Assembly (NCBI RefSeq): GCF_000024085.1
Contig: NC_013166.1
Coordinates: 992,001-1,056,000, forward strand
Direction of reading: 5' to 3'
DNA length: 64,000 nucleotides
Source of the DNA: Kangiella koreensis DSM 16069
GTDB taxonomy: Bacteria > Pseudomonadota > Gammaproteobacteria > Enterobacterales > Kangiellaceae
The notes under the pieces are model-generated. The model was not told the DNA's origin. It did no database searches and saw only the letters and a list, made by a program, of their open reading frames with translations. Positions 16,893 to 25,415 of this stretch are shown here, piece after piece (position 1 is the first letter of the stretch; each line of letters begins with the position of its first letter). A program made the translations under genes and the position numbers.

Positions 16893-17039
16893 CGTAGTCA
16901 GGGAGATTACACAATCTACAAATCGAGTCTGGAAGAATATAGGAACATGGAAACGAGTATACGGATATACCAACCCAAGGTAGGGAATCAGGGGATCTAA
17001 CGATTCACAGTTGAAAGCGGCTTCGGCCGCTTTTATTTT
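16893..17039 (+). ncRNA. Candidate CsrA-sequestering small RNA (CsrB/RsmY/RsmZ type)
   Basis: About 147 nt without a convincing reading frame. It carries seven GGA motifs (at 16902, 16931, 16942, 16949, 16963, 16984 and 16993), several with the A-GGA or GGGGA form CsrA/RsmA prefers. One is displayed in a perfect hairpin loop: GTATA (16957-16961), loop CGGA, TATAC (16966-16970). Another lies in the loop of GAATC (16985-16989)/GATTC (17002-17006). It ends in a strong intrinsic terminator and has a GacA/UvrY box about 180 bases upstream. These are the hallmarks of RNAs that titrate CsrA/RsmA. The cognate regulator gene is present in the same window. The exact 5' end is an inference. Confidence 0.8.
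17014..17039 (+). terminator. Intrinsic terminator with UUCG tetraloop
   Basis: AAAGCGGC, loop TTCG, GCCGCTTT, then TATTTT. An 8-bp stem with a very stable tetraloop ends the GGA-rich RNA. Confidence 0.9.
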
Positions 17040-17131
17040 GTCTGTAAGTTTTAGTCATAATTTATATTTCCCCCAATCTTGTGTAGACTCAGAGCATAGT
17101 AAGCCTTTTCTGGCCAGTCTTAGGAAAAACT

Positions 17132-17695
17132 ATGCAAAACAAGGTCTTAGTCTTATTCGCCCATCCCGCCTACGAGCAGTCTATTGCTAACCGCGCTATG
17201 GTCTCTGCTATTCGAGATCTTGAAGGCGTGACATTTAACGACCTTTATGAAAAGTACCCTGATTTCTTTATTGATGTTGAAGAAGAGCAACGACTTCTCA
17301 AGGAACATCAAATTGTCATTTTTCAACATCCCTTTTATTGGTACAGCTCTCCTTCTCTTTTGAAAGAGTGGCAGGACGTGGTATTGGATTATTCTTTTGC
17401 CTATGGCGAGGGTGGCTATCAGCTTTCTGGAAAATGCCTGCTCAATGCTGTGACTATTGGTGGCAGTGAGTCGAGTTATGGTTCTAGCGGTTTTAATCAC
17501 TATCCAGTCGAAGAATTACTCAAGCCTTTTGAGCAAACCGCCATATTTTGTGGTATGCGTTATCTAAAACCGTTTGTTTTATATGATGCATTGGCTTTGT
17601 CCGACTCGGAACTGGCCGATGAGGCGCACCGCTATGCACAATTATTACGCTCATTAAGGGACGATGACTCACTAATACAGGAGGGTGGGTATTAA
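17132..17695 (+). CDS. kefG: KefG-like NAD(P)H:quinone oxidoreductase, potassium-efflux ancillary protein
   Basis: 187 aa flavodoxin-like protein. VLVLFAHPAYEQSIANRAM forms the FMN-binding start, followed by IVIFQHPFYWYSSPSLLKEWQDVV, typical of the KefF/KefG/MdaB group. KefG is a cytosolic partner needed for full activity of the KefB potassium/proton antiporter and has quinone reductase activity. The pairing is supported by context: the next gene encodes the antiporter and begins on the last base of this stop codon, so the two are co-translated. AGGAAA lies before the ATG. Confidence 0.9.
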   Translation: MQNKVLVLFAHPAYEQSIANRAMVSAIRDLEGVTFNDLYEKYPDFFIDVEEEQRLLKEHQIVIFQHPFYWYSSPSLLKEWQDVVLDYSFAYGEGGYQLSGKCLLNAVTIGGSESSYGSSGFNHYPVEELLKPFEQTAIFCGMRYLKPFVLYDALALSDSELADEAHRYAQLLRSLRDDDSLIQEGGY

Positions 17696-19587
17696 TGGAA
17701 ATGCAGGGCGTTTTATACCAGACCTTTATATTCCTGTTGGCAGCAGTCATAGGGGTAACGCTGGCTAAACGATTGGGGCTGGGTTCTGTGCTGGGTTACC
17801 TGGGAGCCGGAATTATCATTGGGCCATTTGCGCTGGGCCTGGTAGGTAATGACGTCAGTGATGTGATGCATTTTGCTGAGTTTGGCGTGGTCATGATGTT
17901 GTTCCTGATTGGCTTGGAACTTGAGCCTAAAAAGCTGTGGAAGCTACGAGTTCCCATTTTAGGATTGGGTGGGTTGCAGGTTCTGCTCACTACCTTATTA
18001 ATTACTGCGATTGCTGTATCGATTCTAGGCTTGCATTGGAAAATGTCATTAGCCATTGGCATGATGCTGGCTTTGTCTTCAACGGCAATCGTTCTGCAAA
18101 CTCTTTCTGAGAAGGGCTTGCTTAGGACGCATGCTGGCAAATCTTCTTTTGCGGTGCTGTTATTTCAGGACGTTATCGTTATCCCGATGATTGCGGTGAT
18201 GCCACTACTGTCGACCTTGCAAGTTGATGCGGCGACTTCTGTTGGACATGTTAAAGAACTGGGTTTACAACAAACCTTTTTGATTTTGGGGTCGGTGCTA
18301 GGGATTATCCTGGTAGGGCGTTATCTAGTGTCTCCAATTTTCAACTGGATTGCTCGAACCGGACTACGAGAAATTTTTATTGCTACATCCTTGTTGCTGG
18401 TTATAACTATAACTCTTGTAATGCAGAAAGTTGGCCTGTCGCCAGCTCTTGGCGCGTTTCTGGCTGGCGTTGTGTTAGCCGAGAGCCAATATCGACATGA
18501 GTTGGAAGTAGGGTTAGATACCTTTAAGAGTTTATTGCTTGGTCTGTTCTTTATCACCGTTGGGGCCAGTATCAATCTAGAGCTTTTGGTTGATTCGGTA
18601 TGGTTAATCGTCGGTCTATTAATTCTGTTGTTAATCGTTAAAATTGCGGTGCTGGGTGTGTTGGCCCGACAGTTTAAAATGCCTCTTCTGGAAAACTTGA
18701 TATTTACTTTTTCACTTGCGCAAGGTGGTGAGTTTGCGTTTGTACTTTCAACCTATGCTGCCCAAAATGGGGTGCTGGATCAAAATACCATTTCAATATT
18801 AACCGTGGTTGTGACATTGAGCATGTTGCTGACGCCGCTGTTGATTATCTTTGCGGAACGTGTGTTGCAACCCATGCTGAAAAAAGACATTGAGCGTCGT
18901 GACTTTGATGAAATTGACGACGGGGAAACGCCGGTTATTATCGCTGGTTATGGTCGCTTCGGGCAGGTTGTTTCTCGATTGTTACGGTCACAAGGTTTTA
19001 ATACAACTCTGCTAGAGTACGACGTGATGCAAATAGAGCTGGTTAAAAAGTTTGGCACTAAAGCTTTCTATGGTGATGTGACTAATGTGGATATCTTACG
19101 TGCAGCAGGGGCGGAAACAGCGAAGTTGATGATTATAGCAGTTGATAATCAGGATAAGTGTCTAAAAGTGACTAAGCTGTGCAAGGAACACTTTCCGCAA
19201 CTCAAAGTGCTTGCCCGCGCGAAAGGTCGGCGCGAAGCGCATGAAACCAAGAAGGCGGGCGCTGATTACGTGATTCGAGAAACCTTGGGTTCAGCGCTGC
19301 TACTGGGGCAAGAGGCACTAAGTGCCTTGGGTTACAGACATTATCAGGCGCATCGTGCTGCGAAAACCTTCCTTCATTATGACAATAAGCATCTTGAAGA
19401 ACTGTCTGACATATGGGGTGATGATAAGCAATATATTCTTGAAGCTGCAGAAAAAGCGGAGTTGTTGGAAACGGTTCTGCGTGCTGACCAAGAAGCTAAC
19501 AAAGTTGAGCAGCGTGAACCTTGGATGGCCGACTGGACGTCAGAAGAGGGTGCTGAAGAGTCGCAAAGTAAGAAAGAAGAGTCATAG
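17695..19587 (+). CDS. kefB: KefB/KefC-type glutathione-gated potassium efflux antiporter
   Basis: 630 aa. About twelve membrane helices of the CPA2 sodium/proton-exchanger fold (1-390) include the ion-binding region FQDVIVIPMIAVMP. A C-terminal RCK/TrkA-N domain starts with the nucleotide-binding IIAGYGRFGQVVSRLL (about 419) and continues with the ligand region to about 560. The tail is acidic. Such systems release potassium to acidify the cytosol and protect against electrophiles; glutathione holds them shut. The upstream kefG-like gene makes KefB the more likely name than KefC. GGAGG lies at a workable distance before the ATG. An ATG two codons downstream is possible. Confidence 0.9.
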   Translation: MEMQGVLYQTFIFLLAAVIGVTLAKRLGLGSVLGYLGAGIIIGPFALGLVGNDVSDVMHFAEFGVVMMLFLIGLELEPKKLWKLRVPILGLGGLQVLLTTLLITAIAVSILGLHWKMSLAIGMMLALSSTAIVLQTLSEKGLLRTHAGKSSFAVLLFQDVIVIPMIAVMPLLSTLQVDAATSVGHVKELGLQQTFLILGSVLGIILVGRYLVSPIFNWIARTGLREIFIATSLLLVITITLVMQKVGLSPALGAFLAGVVLAESQYRHELEVGLDTFKSLLLGLFFITVGASINLELLVDSVWLIVGLLILLLIVKIAVLGVLARQFKMPLLENLIFTFSLAQGGEFAFVLSTYAAQNGVLDQNTISILTVVVTLSMLLTPLLIIFAERVLQPMLKKDIERRDFDEIDDGETPVIIAGYGRFGQVVSRLLRSQGFNTTLLEYDVMQIELVKKFGTKAFYGDVTNVDILRAAGAETAKLMIIAVDNQDKCLKVTKLCKEHFPQLKVLARAKGRREAHETKKAGADYVIRETLGSALLLGQEALSALGYRHYQAHRAAKTFLHYDNKHLEELSDIWGDDKQYILEAAEKAELLETVLRADQEANKVEQREPWMADWTSEEGAEESQSKKEES

Positions 19588-19589
19588 CT

Positions 19590-20306
19590 TTGACCTTGCC
19601 TGATATTGGTTATCTAGAACTTGTGTATGTCCTTCTACCGGTTGTGTTAGTTGGTGTGATTTTTTATCGTTGGTCGATTCCTCTATCTGACCTAGTAATT
19701 GCCACCGTACGAATGGTAGTCCAATTGATCGCTATTGGCTTTGTCCTGGTCTATCTTTTTACTACTGATAATTGGCTACTTGGTCTGGGTGTCTTAAGTT
19801 TCATGCTGGTTGTTACGGGTTGGATTGCTTTGCGACCTTTAAAACACAAAAATCGCCATCATTATATACAGTTAGTAGTGTCATTAATGTTCGGATGTGG
19901 ATCGGTTCTCGCTCTGATTATTGTTGCTGTGCTACATTTAGAACCATGGTACCAGCCGCGTTATGTGATTCCTCTGGCGGGCATGTTATTGGCCAATACC
20001 ATGAATAGTTTGAGCCTTGCAGGGGAGCGGTTAGACAGCGAGCTATTAATCTCACAGACTCAAGAACAGGCTCGAAACAAAGCTTTTAACACTGCAATGA
20101 TACCGCAGATTAATAGCTTGCTTGCGGTAGGTTTGGTTGCTTTGCCCGGTATGATGACGGGGCAAATTTTATCCGGTGTGTCGCCCTTGTTGGCGGTTCG
20201 CTACCAAATAGTCATCATGGCAACTATTTTGTGCTCGGCAGCATTTTCAGTAGCACTGTATTTAACTTTACGACTCAAAGCTCGGTTAAATAGCCACCAG
20301 GATTAG
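19590..20306 (+). CDS. fetB: FetB-like (UPF0014) ABC transporter permease
   Basis: 238 aa with about six to seven membrane helices. ATVRMVVQLIAIGFVL, PRYVIPLAGMLLANTMNSLSLAGERL and the late PGMMTGQILSGVSPLLAVRYQ are signature stretches of the FetB/YbbM family, the permease of an iron-export system in E. coli. The partner ATPase FetA is not adjacent: the upstream gene is the kefB-type antiporter, two bases away, and the downstream gene is pirin. The frame opens with TTG shortly after a GAAGAG, and no ATG exists nearby. It probably belongs to the kefG-kefB transcript. Confidence 0.85.
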   Translation: MTLPDIGYLELVYVLLPVVLVGVIFYRWSIPLSDLVIATVRMVVQLIAIGFVLVYLFTTDNWLLGLGVLSFMLVVTGWIALRPLKHKNRHHYIQLVVSLMFGCGSVLALIIVAVLHLEPWYQPRYVIPLAGMLLANTMNSLSLAGERLDSELLISQTQEQARNKAFNTAMIPQINSLLAVGLVALPGMMTGQILSGVSPLLAVRYQIVIMATILCSAAFSVALYLTLRLKARLNSHQD

Positions 20307-20400
20307 GTAAGCAATTTAGCAAAGAGTTTAATGCTATCCGTGACATCAAATTCACGGGCAGTGTAGATAATAGATTGTGTAACTCTGATTTGGAGACCTT

Positions 20401-21273
20401 ATGAATTTACGCGGCATTTTAATGAAAGTGCGAGCCGCAGAACTCATGGAAGGTGGCGGCTTTAAAGTTCGACGTCCGTTTCCCGGACAAATCCCCGATA
20501 GGATTGTTGATCCTTTCTTATTAATTGACGAGATGGGCCCCACCGAATATGAGCCAGGTGAAGCTGTAGGCGCTCCCGAACATCCGCACCGTGGATTTGA
20601 AACGGTAACCTACATGTTAGACGGTGTCTTTGAACATAAAGATTCAGCAGGTAACAGTGGGCGAATTGCCCCAGGCGACGTGCAGTGGATGACCGCCGGT
20701 AGCGGTGTTGTACATTCTGAAATGCCATCCAGTTTAATTATGGAAAAAGGCGGCAGAGTGCATGGCTTCCAGATCTGGATCAACTTACCGGCAAAAAATA
20801 AAATGGACTCGCCGCGTTATCAGGAAATCCCGGACGAATCGATTCCAACTGCTACCTCAGAAGATGGGCGCGTTTCAGTTAAAATTATTGCTGGCGAAGC
20901 CATGGGAAAAAAAGCAGTTATTGATACCCATACTCCGATCACTTTTCAACATTGGATCATCAACCCTGGAAGGTCATATACGCAAGAAGTTAAAGCTGGG
21001 CTGAATGGCATGATTTATGTATTTCATGGTAACGGACTAAAGATTGATGGCCTTAAGGTAGATGATGGGGAAATGATCATTCTGCATGATGGTGACGCAG
21101 TTAAGTTCTCGCTGGACGAAGATGCCGACAGTCATGTTGAATTCTTACTGCTTGCTGGCGAGCCTATTAAAGAACCTGTCGTCCGTCATGGCCCATTTGT
21201 CATGAACAAGCCTGAGGAAATCAAACAAGCTATCCTTGATTTTGAGAATGGAAAAATGGGAAAGATAGAGTAA
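20401..21273 (+). CDS. Pirin family protein
   Basis: 290 aa double cupin. The N-terminal cupin holds the metal-binding HPHRGFETVTYML motif (about 61-73) and later HSEMP, both conserved in pirins such as YhhW, which has quercetinase activity in vitro. The C-terminal cupin (about 165-270) lacks obvious metal ligands, as usual. GGAG lies 6-9 bases before the ATG and decides this start over an ATG seven codons later. It is followed by a strong terminator. The physiological substrate is unknown. Confidence 0.92.
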   Translation: MNLRGILMKVRAAELMEGGGFKVRRPFPGQIPDRIVDPFLLIDEMGPTEYEPGEAVGAPEHPHRGFETVTYMLDGVFEHKDSAGNSGRIAPGDVQWMTAGSGVVHSEMPSSLIMEKGGRVHGFQIWINLPAKNKMDSPRYQEIPDESIPTATSEDGRVSVKIIAGEAMGKKAVIDTHTPITFQHWIINPGRSYTQEVKAGLNGMIYVFHGNGLKIDGLKVDDGEMIILHDGDAVKFSLDEDADSHVEFLLLAGEPIKEPVVRHGPFVMNKPEEIKQAILDFENGKMGKIE

Positions 21274-21302
21274 AAGACTTATTATCAGACATTAGTCATT
21301 TC

Positions 21303-21326
21303 AGCCTGCTTTTGCAGGCTTTTTTT
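21303..21326 (+). terminator. Intrinsic terminator after pirin gene
   Basis: AGCCTGC, loop TTTT, GCAGGCT followed by a run of seven T residues, about 30 bases after the pirin stop codon. Confidence 0.9.
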
Positions 21327-21410
21327 ATCGAAATTTTAGCCATCACATTTAAATCAACGGGTTTCGCAGTGAGTTTTAAACGTCACTCTTGTGCTGTGCT
21401 GGCCAGTATT

Positions 21411-21665
21411 TCAAGATAGCTTATTGTAGAAAACCGCTATCAACCAAGCGGTAAATCCACCACAAATTGACCATGCAACCAGTCCTATTAAGAAGCTGGA
21501 AAAGCCAAAGTGCCACTGCATATTCATATCGCTACTATGCATCATATCGGCGAATAAGTTCATTGATAATGCCGGTAGTGCCCAAACAAAAATGAAACAT
21601 AGTGTCCAGACCAAGGCAAAAGCGATTGCAGTCGCTACTCCGAATGTCATTGCTTGAAGTTTCAT
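21411..21665 (-). CDS. Small DUF5676-like inner-membrane protein
   Basis: 84 aa with two or three hydrophobic helices (about 5-35 and 52-80), starting MKLQAMTFGVATAIAFALVW and ending GGFTAWLIAVFYNKLS. The ending and the general layout match the DUF5676 family of small membrane proteins, often found near metal-handling genes; no function is established. A near-perfect Shine-Dalgarno sequence (AAGGAGGTG) lies 4 bases before the ATG, so it should be translated well. It stands alone, convergent with the pirin gene. Confidence 0.75.
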   Translation of the reverse strand: MKLQAMTFGVATAIAFALVWTLCFIFVWALPALSMNLFADMMHSSDMNMQWHFGFSSFLIGLVAWSICGGFTAWLIAVFYNKLS

Positions 21666-21906
21666 CGAACACCTCCTTGATGTTGACTGTGAAATATTAG
21701 ACTACAACAACCTAGCAACTCTTGTATTGACTTGGCTCAAGAATACACGGCTTATTGTCTATGACTTTAATGTAAAACAATAGCGACAGACTGTTTTTAA
21801 GCACTGAAATGAGTGAAAAAATCTAACCTTAGTGATGAGTTATTCTAATCCTTTTGTCGATTAAATATCCTTTAATAACAAAAAGATATAAGATGTTAAC
21901 TTTTCA

Positions 21907-21935
21907 TTGACCAGCTTATTTTGTTCGCTTAGAAT
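21907..21935 (+). promoter_or_regulatory. Sigma-70 promoter of the outer-membrane protein gene
   Basis: TTGACC (21907-21912), a 17-base spacer and TAGAAT (21930-21935) give a good housekeeping promoter. The transcript would start near 21942 and have a leader of about 35 bases. The rest of the 310-base gap from 21666 is AT-rich, with no other element I can support. Confidence 0.65.
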
Positions 21936-21975
21936 CCGCGCCGCACTTTAGATTAAACACACGGAGACTAACAAA

Positions 21976-22773
21976 GTGAAACTAAAATTAATTACTACAG
22001 CGGTTCTTTTTTCATCAGCTATTTCTGTTTCTGCAGAAGAGTACCAGGTCATATCTGACATTACCTGGAGTAATGTAGATGTTGCTGGCGACTCATATGA
22101 CGTTCTAGGTTTGACTGGTACCTATTTCTTCGATAAGAAAGAATCATTGGGCCCATACAATGAATTCGAATACATCAATAAAGTAAGTAATGTTGGTGCC
22201 GGTTACACTAATTGGGAAACTGGTGAGTACTACACTGCTGAGGTTACTGGTGAGTTGTTCGTTGATAACTTCCTGATCGGTGCTGGCTACGCAGAAGATA
22301 AATTCGATAACGATGCGACTCTATTTTCTTTGGGCTACTTGTTCAATGAAGACTTTTTAGTTCGTGTGGATGCAATGGATACTGATGGTGCTGACACTGT
22401 TTACAATATCTCTGCTGCCTACAATCACCAAATCAATGATACTGATTATATCGGTTTCACTTTGGCGACTGACGACAACACTGATTATGTGACTTTGTCT
22501 TCTAAGTACTTTACTCACTTAGGTGATGATAAGTATTTCACAGCTAACGTTTCATTCACTGATACGGATTTCGGCAGTACTTGGGCAGTAGGTTCAAGCT
22601 ACTACTTCAGTAAAGCAACTTCAGTTTCTGCAACTTTGGGTGATGATGACTTGTATGAAGTTGGCGCTCAACACTTCTTTAACGAAAACGTTGCGCTATA
22701 TGCAAGCTTTGCTTCTCAAGATGAGCTAGTTGAGACTGAGACTTACACCATTGGTTTGCGCGCTCAGTTTTAA
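21976..22773 (+). CDS. Outer-membrane beta-barrel protein (putative porin)
   Basis: 265 aa. A signal peptide (MKLKLITTAVLFSSAISVSA, cut before EEYQV) is followed by alternating hydrophobic/polar strands with many Asp, Tyr and Gly residues, and by a C-terminal strand ending in Phe (YTIGLRAQF), the signal read by the BAM complex. About ten to twelve short strands can be counted. It resembles the small 'putative porin' group of marine gammaproteobacteria; pore function is not proven. The start is GTG, preceded by CGGAGAC at a good distance. The strong promoter and terminator suggest high expression. Confidence 0.8.
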   Translation: MKLKLITTAVLFSSAISVSAEEYQVISDITWSNVDVAGDSYDVLGLTGTYFFDKKESLGPYNEFEYINKVSNVGAGYTNWETGEYYTAEVTGELFVDNFLIGAGYAEDKFDNDATLFSLGYLFNEDFLVRVDAMDTDGADTVYNISAAYNHQINDTDYIGFTLATDDNTDYVTLSSKYFTHLGDDKYFTANVSFTDTDFGSTWAVGSSYYFSKATSVSATLGDDDLYEVGAQHFFNENVALYASFASQDELVETETYTIGLRAQF

Positions 22774-22811
22774 TTGATTGCTTCAACAGAACAAAGAGTC
22801 TGTTAGTCATA

Positions 22812-22845
22812 AAAGCCGGGAAGTTGGTACTTCTCGGCTTTTTTT
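22812..22845. terminator. Bidirectional intrinsic terminator
   Basis: AGCCGGGAAG (22814-22823), a 6-base loop and CTTCTCGGCT (22830-22839) are followed by T residues on the plus strand and preceded by A residues that give TTTT on the minus strand. It lies between the convergent beta-barrel gene and mnmC and can end both transcripts. Confidence 0.85.
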
Positions 22846-24751
22846 ATGCTTTCTGTACACGATTGGGGCTGATTCTTTGCAGTAAAAACTTAGGTAATGG
22901 TAGAGACTCATGATTGATCGCGCTACTGATAATTTCCGCGCATAAAAGTGAAAGACATAAGCCACGTGTTCCGAAGCCGTAATTAGCCCATATCATTGGT
23001 GAGTTGCCAGACTGTCTCGTGAGAGGCCCACAATATGGGTAGCGGTCATAAGTTGCAGCACGGATACCAACATAATCGGTACAATGCTTATTCTCTCCTA
23101 GCTTTAACCCAAAGCGTTCGTTCGCTTGCTGTATATTCTTTTTCCTATCATCCGGATTAATACTTTCATCCAAACTCATGTCAAAAGTCGCACCGACAAC
23201 TAAACTGTTATCACACTCGAATAGGTGGCCATCGTAATTAATCGGATAGTCTAACCCTAAACGCTGTTTAGGCTTTTGTGTCAGGGCGGTTAACTGACCT
23301 CTGAGAGGCGAAAGTGCAGGTTCATTGTCTGCCAACTTGTTTAATAGAGTATGGTGGCCAGTTGCCAAGATAATATGATCAAATTCTATTAGCTCTTCTA
23401 ATGACTCAATGGCATGACTTAAGTGAATCTGTTTCTGTGGAATGGTGTTTATCAGTGATTTACAGAATACTGGACCATTAACTAAATAGCCTGGAATTAG
23501 TAGTCCTCGATGCTCTTTGCCATTAATAGAAGTTTTGTGCCATGTGAGGAGCTGAGGATCCCAGTAGCGCCCTTGATAGACCTTGATGTATTGGTCAAGT
23601 TGCCACTCAGAATATTTTTCACTGCCCAATTGCAAACAAGTCTCGCTGTAACTCATCTCAGGATGTTTTCGATGATGTTTGTGCAAATAGCTTTGTAAAT
23701 GCGCCATGCCTAAAAAAGTCAGCTGGCTAAAGGCATTATGGTCTAGCGAGATATTAGGTGTTGCTAACAGGGCGGGCATCTTCGAGGCACCACTGGCCAC
23801 CGTGCTTGCTTGATCAAACAGATGAACCTCAAATCCTCTTTTATGTAAAGCATAGGCCGAGGCGCAGCCAGCAAGCCCTGCTCCAACGATGGCAATTTTG
23901 GGTTTGTTGGCCGGTGCCGACAAGAAGTAATCATCGGCGATGGTTGGGTGTGGCGATGATATCTTCTTTTCTGTAAAGGTTCCGACCAACATATGACGCT
24001 TGCTGCCAAAGCCTGTTTGTTTCTTTACCGTAAAACCATAATGATGTAATTGTTTTCGGACAACTGATGCTGCTGTAAAGGTTGCAAAGGTCGTTCTTCT
24101 GACAGCTGTGTTAACGCCATGTAGTGCCATGAAATGCAGTAGACCTTTTGCCCACATGTCAGGATTCTTACTGGGTGCAAAACCATCTAAGTACCAGGCA
24201 TCAACCTTAAAGTCTTCTCCTGCAGCGAATTCTTTTAGAGCTTTATCAATGGGATTGAGTATCAAGGTCAATTTAATATTGTGGGGCAATTCGATTGTAT
24301 AAACACCTGGCATTGCAGGCGGGTATTGAGCTATGAGTTGTTCGGTAAACTCTGATTCAATATCAAGGGCCTGATACATCTTTTGCAAATCATCGGGTGC
24401 AAGGGGATATTGCTCTATGCTGATAAACGACAGTTGGGCATTAGGATTAGCTCTTTGATTTTTAAGCTCATGCCAAAGCTTGCAGGTACGAAGGAAGTTA
24501 AGTCCCGTACCAAAACCTGTTTCTACAATGACAAATTCACTTTGGTTGAGTGTTTTAAATCGTTTAGGTAGATGATTGCTTTCAAGAAATACATAGTCCG
24601 TTTCAGCGACACCGTCGCGTGTATCGAAATAAATATCATTAAATCGTGTGGAGTAGGGGATTAGTGGAGCTTGTTCTGTTGAGCCCTCACGAACTTTGGC
24701 AGGGCGCCATTCGATTCTAGCGGGCTCAACACCTAAAAATGCATTGTGCAT
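22844..24751 (-). CDS. mnmC: Bifunctional tRNA mnm5s2U34 methyltransferase/FAD-dependent oxidoreductase
   Basis: 635 aa. The N-terminal methyltransferase domain (about 1-245: FVIVETGFGTGLNFLRTC, DAWYLDGFAPSKNPDMW) is fused to a C-terminal FAD domain opening with IAIVGAGLAGCASAYALH (about 286) and ending with the WANYGFGTRGL motif. MnmC removes the carboxymethyl group and then methylates wobble uridine 34 in tRNAs for Lys, Glu and Gln. The length matches E. coli MnmC. It lies 9 bases downstream of folE on the same strand, so the two probably share a transcript. Confidence 0.96.
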   Translation of the reverse strand: MHNAFLGVEPARIEWRPAKVREGSTEQAPLIPYSTRFNDIYFDTRDGVAETDYVFLESNHLPKRFKTLNQSEFVIVETGFGTGLNFLRTCKLWHELKNQRANPNAQLSFISIEQYPLAPDDLQKMYQALDIESEFTEQLIAQYPPAMPGVYTIELPHNIKLTLILNPIDKALKEFAAGEDFKVDAWYLDGFAPSKNPDMWAKGLLHFMALHGVNTAVRRTTFATFTAASVVRKQLHHYGFTVKKQTGFGSKRHMLVGTFTEKKISSPHPTIADDYFLSAPANKPKIAIVGAGLAGCASAYALHKRGFEVHLFDQASTVASGASKMPALLATPNISLDHNAFSQLTFLGMAHLQSYLHKHHRKHPEMSYSETCLQLGSEKYSEWQLDQYIKVYQGRYWDPQLLTWHKTSINGKEHRGLLIPGYLVNGPVFCKSLINTIPQKQIHLSHAIESLEELIEFDHIILATGHHTLLNKLADNEPALSPLRGQLTALTQKPKQRLGLDYPINYDGHLFECDNSLVVGATFDMSLDESINPDDRKKNIQQANERFGLKLGENKHCTDYVGIRAATYDRYPYCGPLTRQSGNSPMIWANYGFGTRGLCLSLLCAEIISSAINHESLPLPKFLLQRISPNRVQKA

Positions 24752-24760
24752 CAGTAGCGA

Positions 24761-25318
24761 TTATCGTTTCTCAATTAGAGTTAAGAATTCCTGGCGAGTA
24801 TTTTGTGATGTGCGGAATTGGCCAAGCATGGTTGAACTCGTCATTACAGAGTTTTGCTTTTCCACACCACGCATCATCATGCACATGTGTTTGGCTTCCA
24901 CAATCACGCCAACACCAGAAGCACCGGTGACATCTTGAACCGCGTGAGCGATTTGCTTGGTCAGGTTTTCCTGAATCTGCAAGCGGCGTGCAAACATATC
25001 AACGATGCGAGCAATTTTGGATAGGCCGATGACTTTGCCGGTTGGTAAGTAGCCAACATGCACTTTGCCGATAAAGGGCAAAATATGGTGCTCGCACATT
25101 GAATAAAGCTCGATGTCTTTAACAATAACCATGGCATCATTGTCAGAATCGAAAATTGCGCCATTGACGACTTCGTTCAAATCTTGCTCATAGCCGTGAG
25201 TCAGGAATTTCATCGCTTTTGCTGCGCGTTTGGGAGTATCTAAAATACCGTTGCGGGATATATCTTCACCGATCTCGACGAGGATTTCGCGGTACAGGTT
25301 TTCTAATTTGTCAGACAT
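24761..25318 (-). CDS. folE: GTP cyclohydrolase I
   Basis: 185 aa, the normal length. It converts GTP to 7,8-dihydroneopterin triphosphate, the entry to folate (and queuosine) synthesis. Zinc and active-site residues are in [19 protein letters not shown], with [18 protein letters not shown] and [10 protein letters not shown] (second zinc Cys region) downstream. It is the first gene of the minus-strand pair with mnmC and is divergent from pdxB. Confidence 0.97.
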   Translation of the reverse strand: MSDKLENLYREILVEIGEDISRNGILDTPKRAAKAMKFLTHGYEQDLNEVVNGAIFDSDNDAMVIVKDIELYSMCEHHILPFIGKVHVGYLPTGKVIGLSKIARIVDMFARRLQIQENLTKQIAHAVQDVTGASGVGVIVEAKHMCMMMRGVEKQNSVMTSSTMLGQFRTSQNTRQEFLTLIEKR

Positions 25319-25415
25319 TTATCTTACTCTGCGGTCGTTTCAGTCGTAATTCTAATAGATATCGCTACAATACCCAAATAATTATGAGTTTTGTGTGAAA
25401 GCCTGACCGAAAAAT

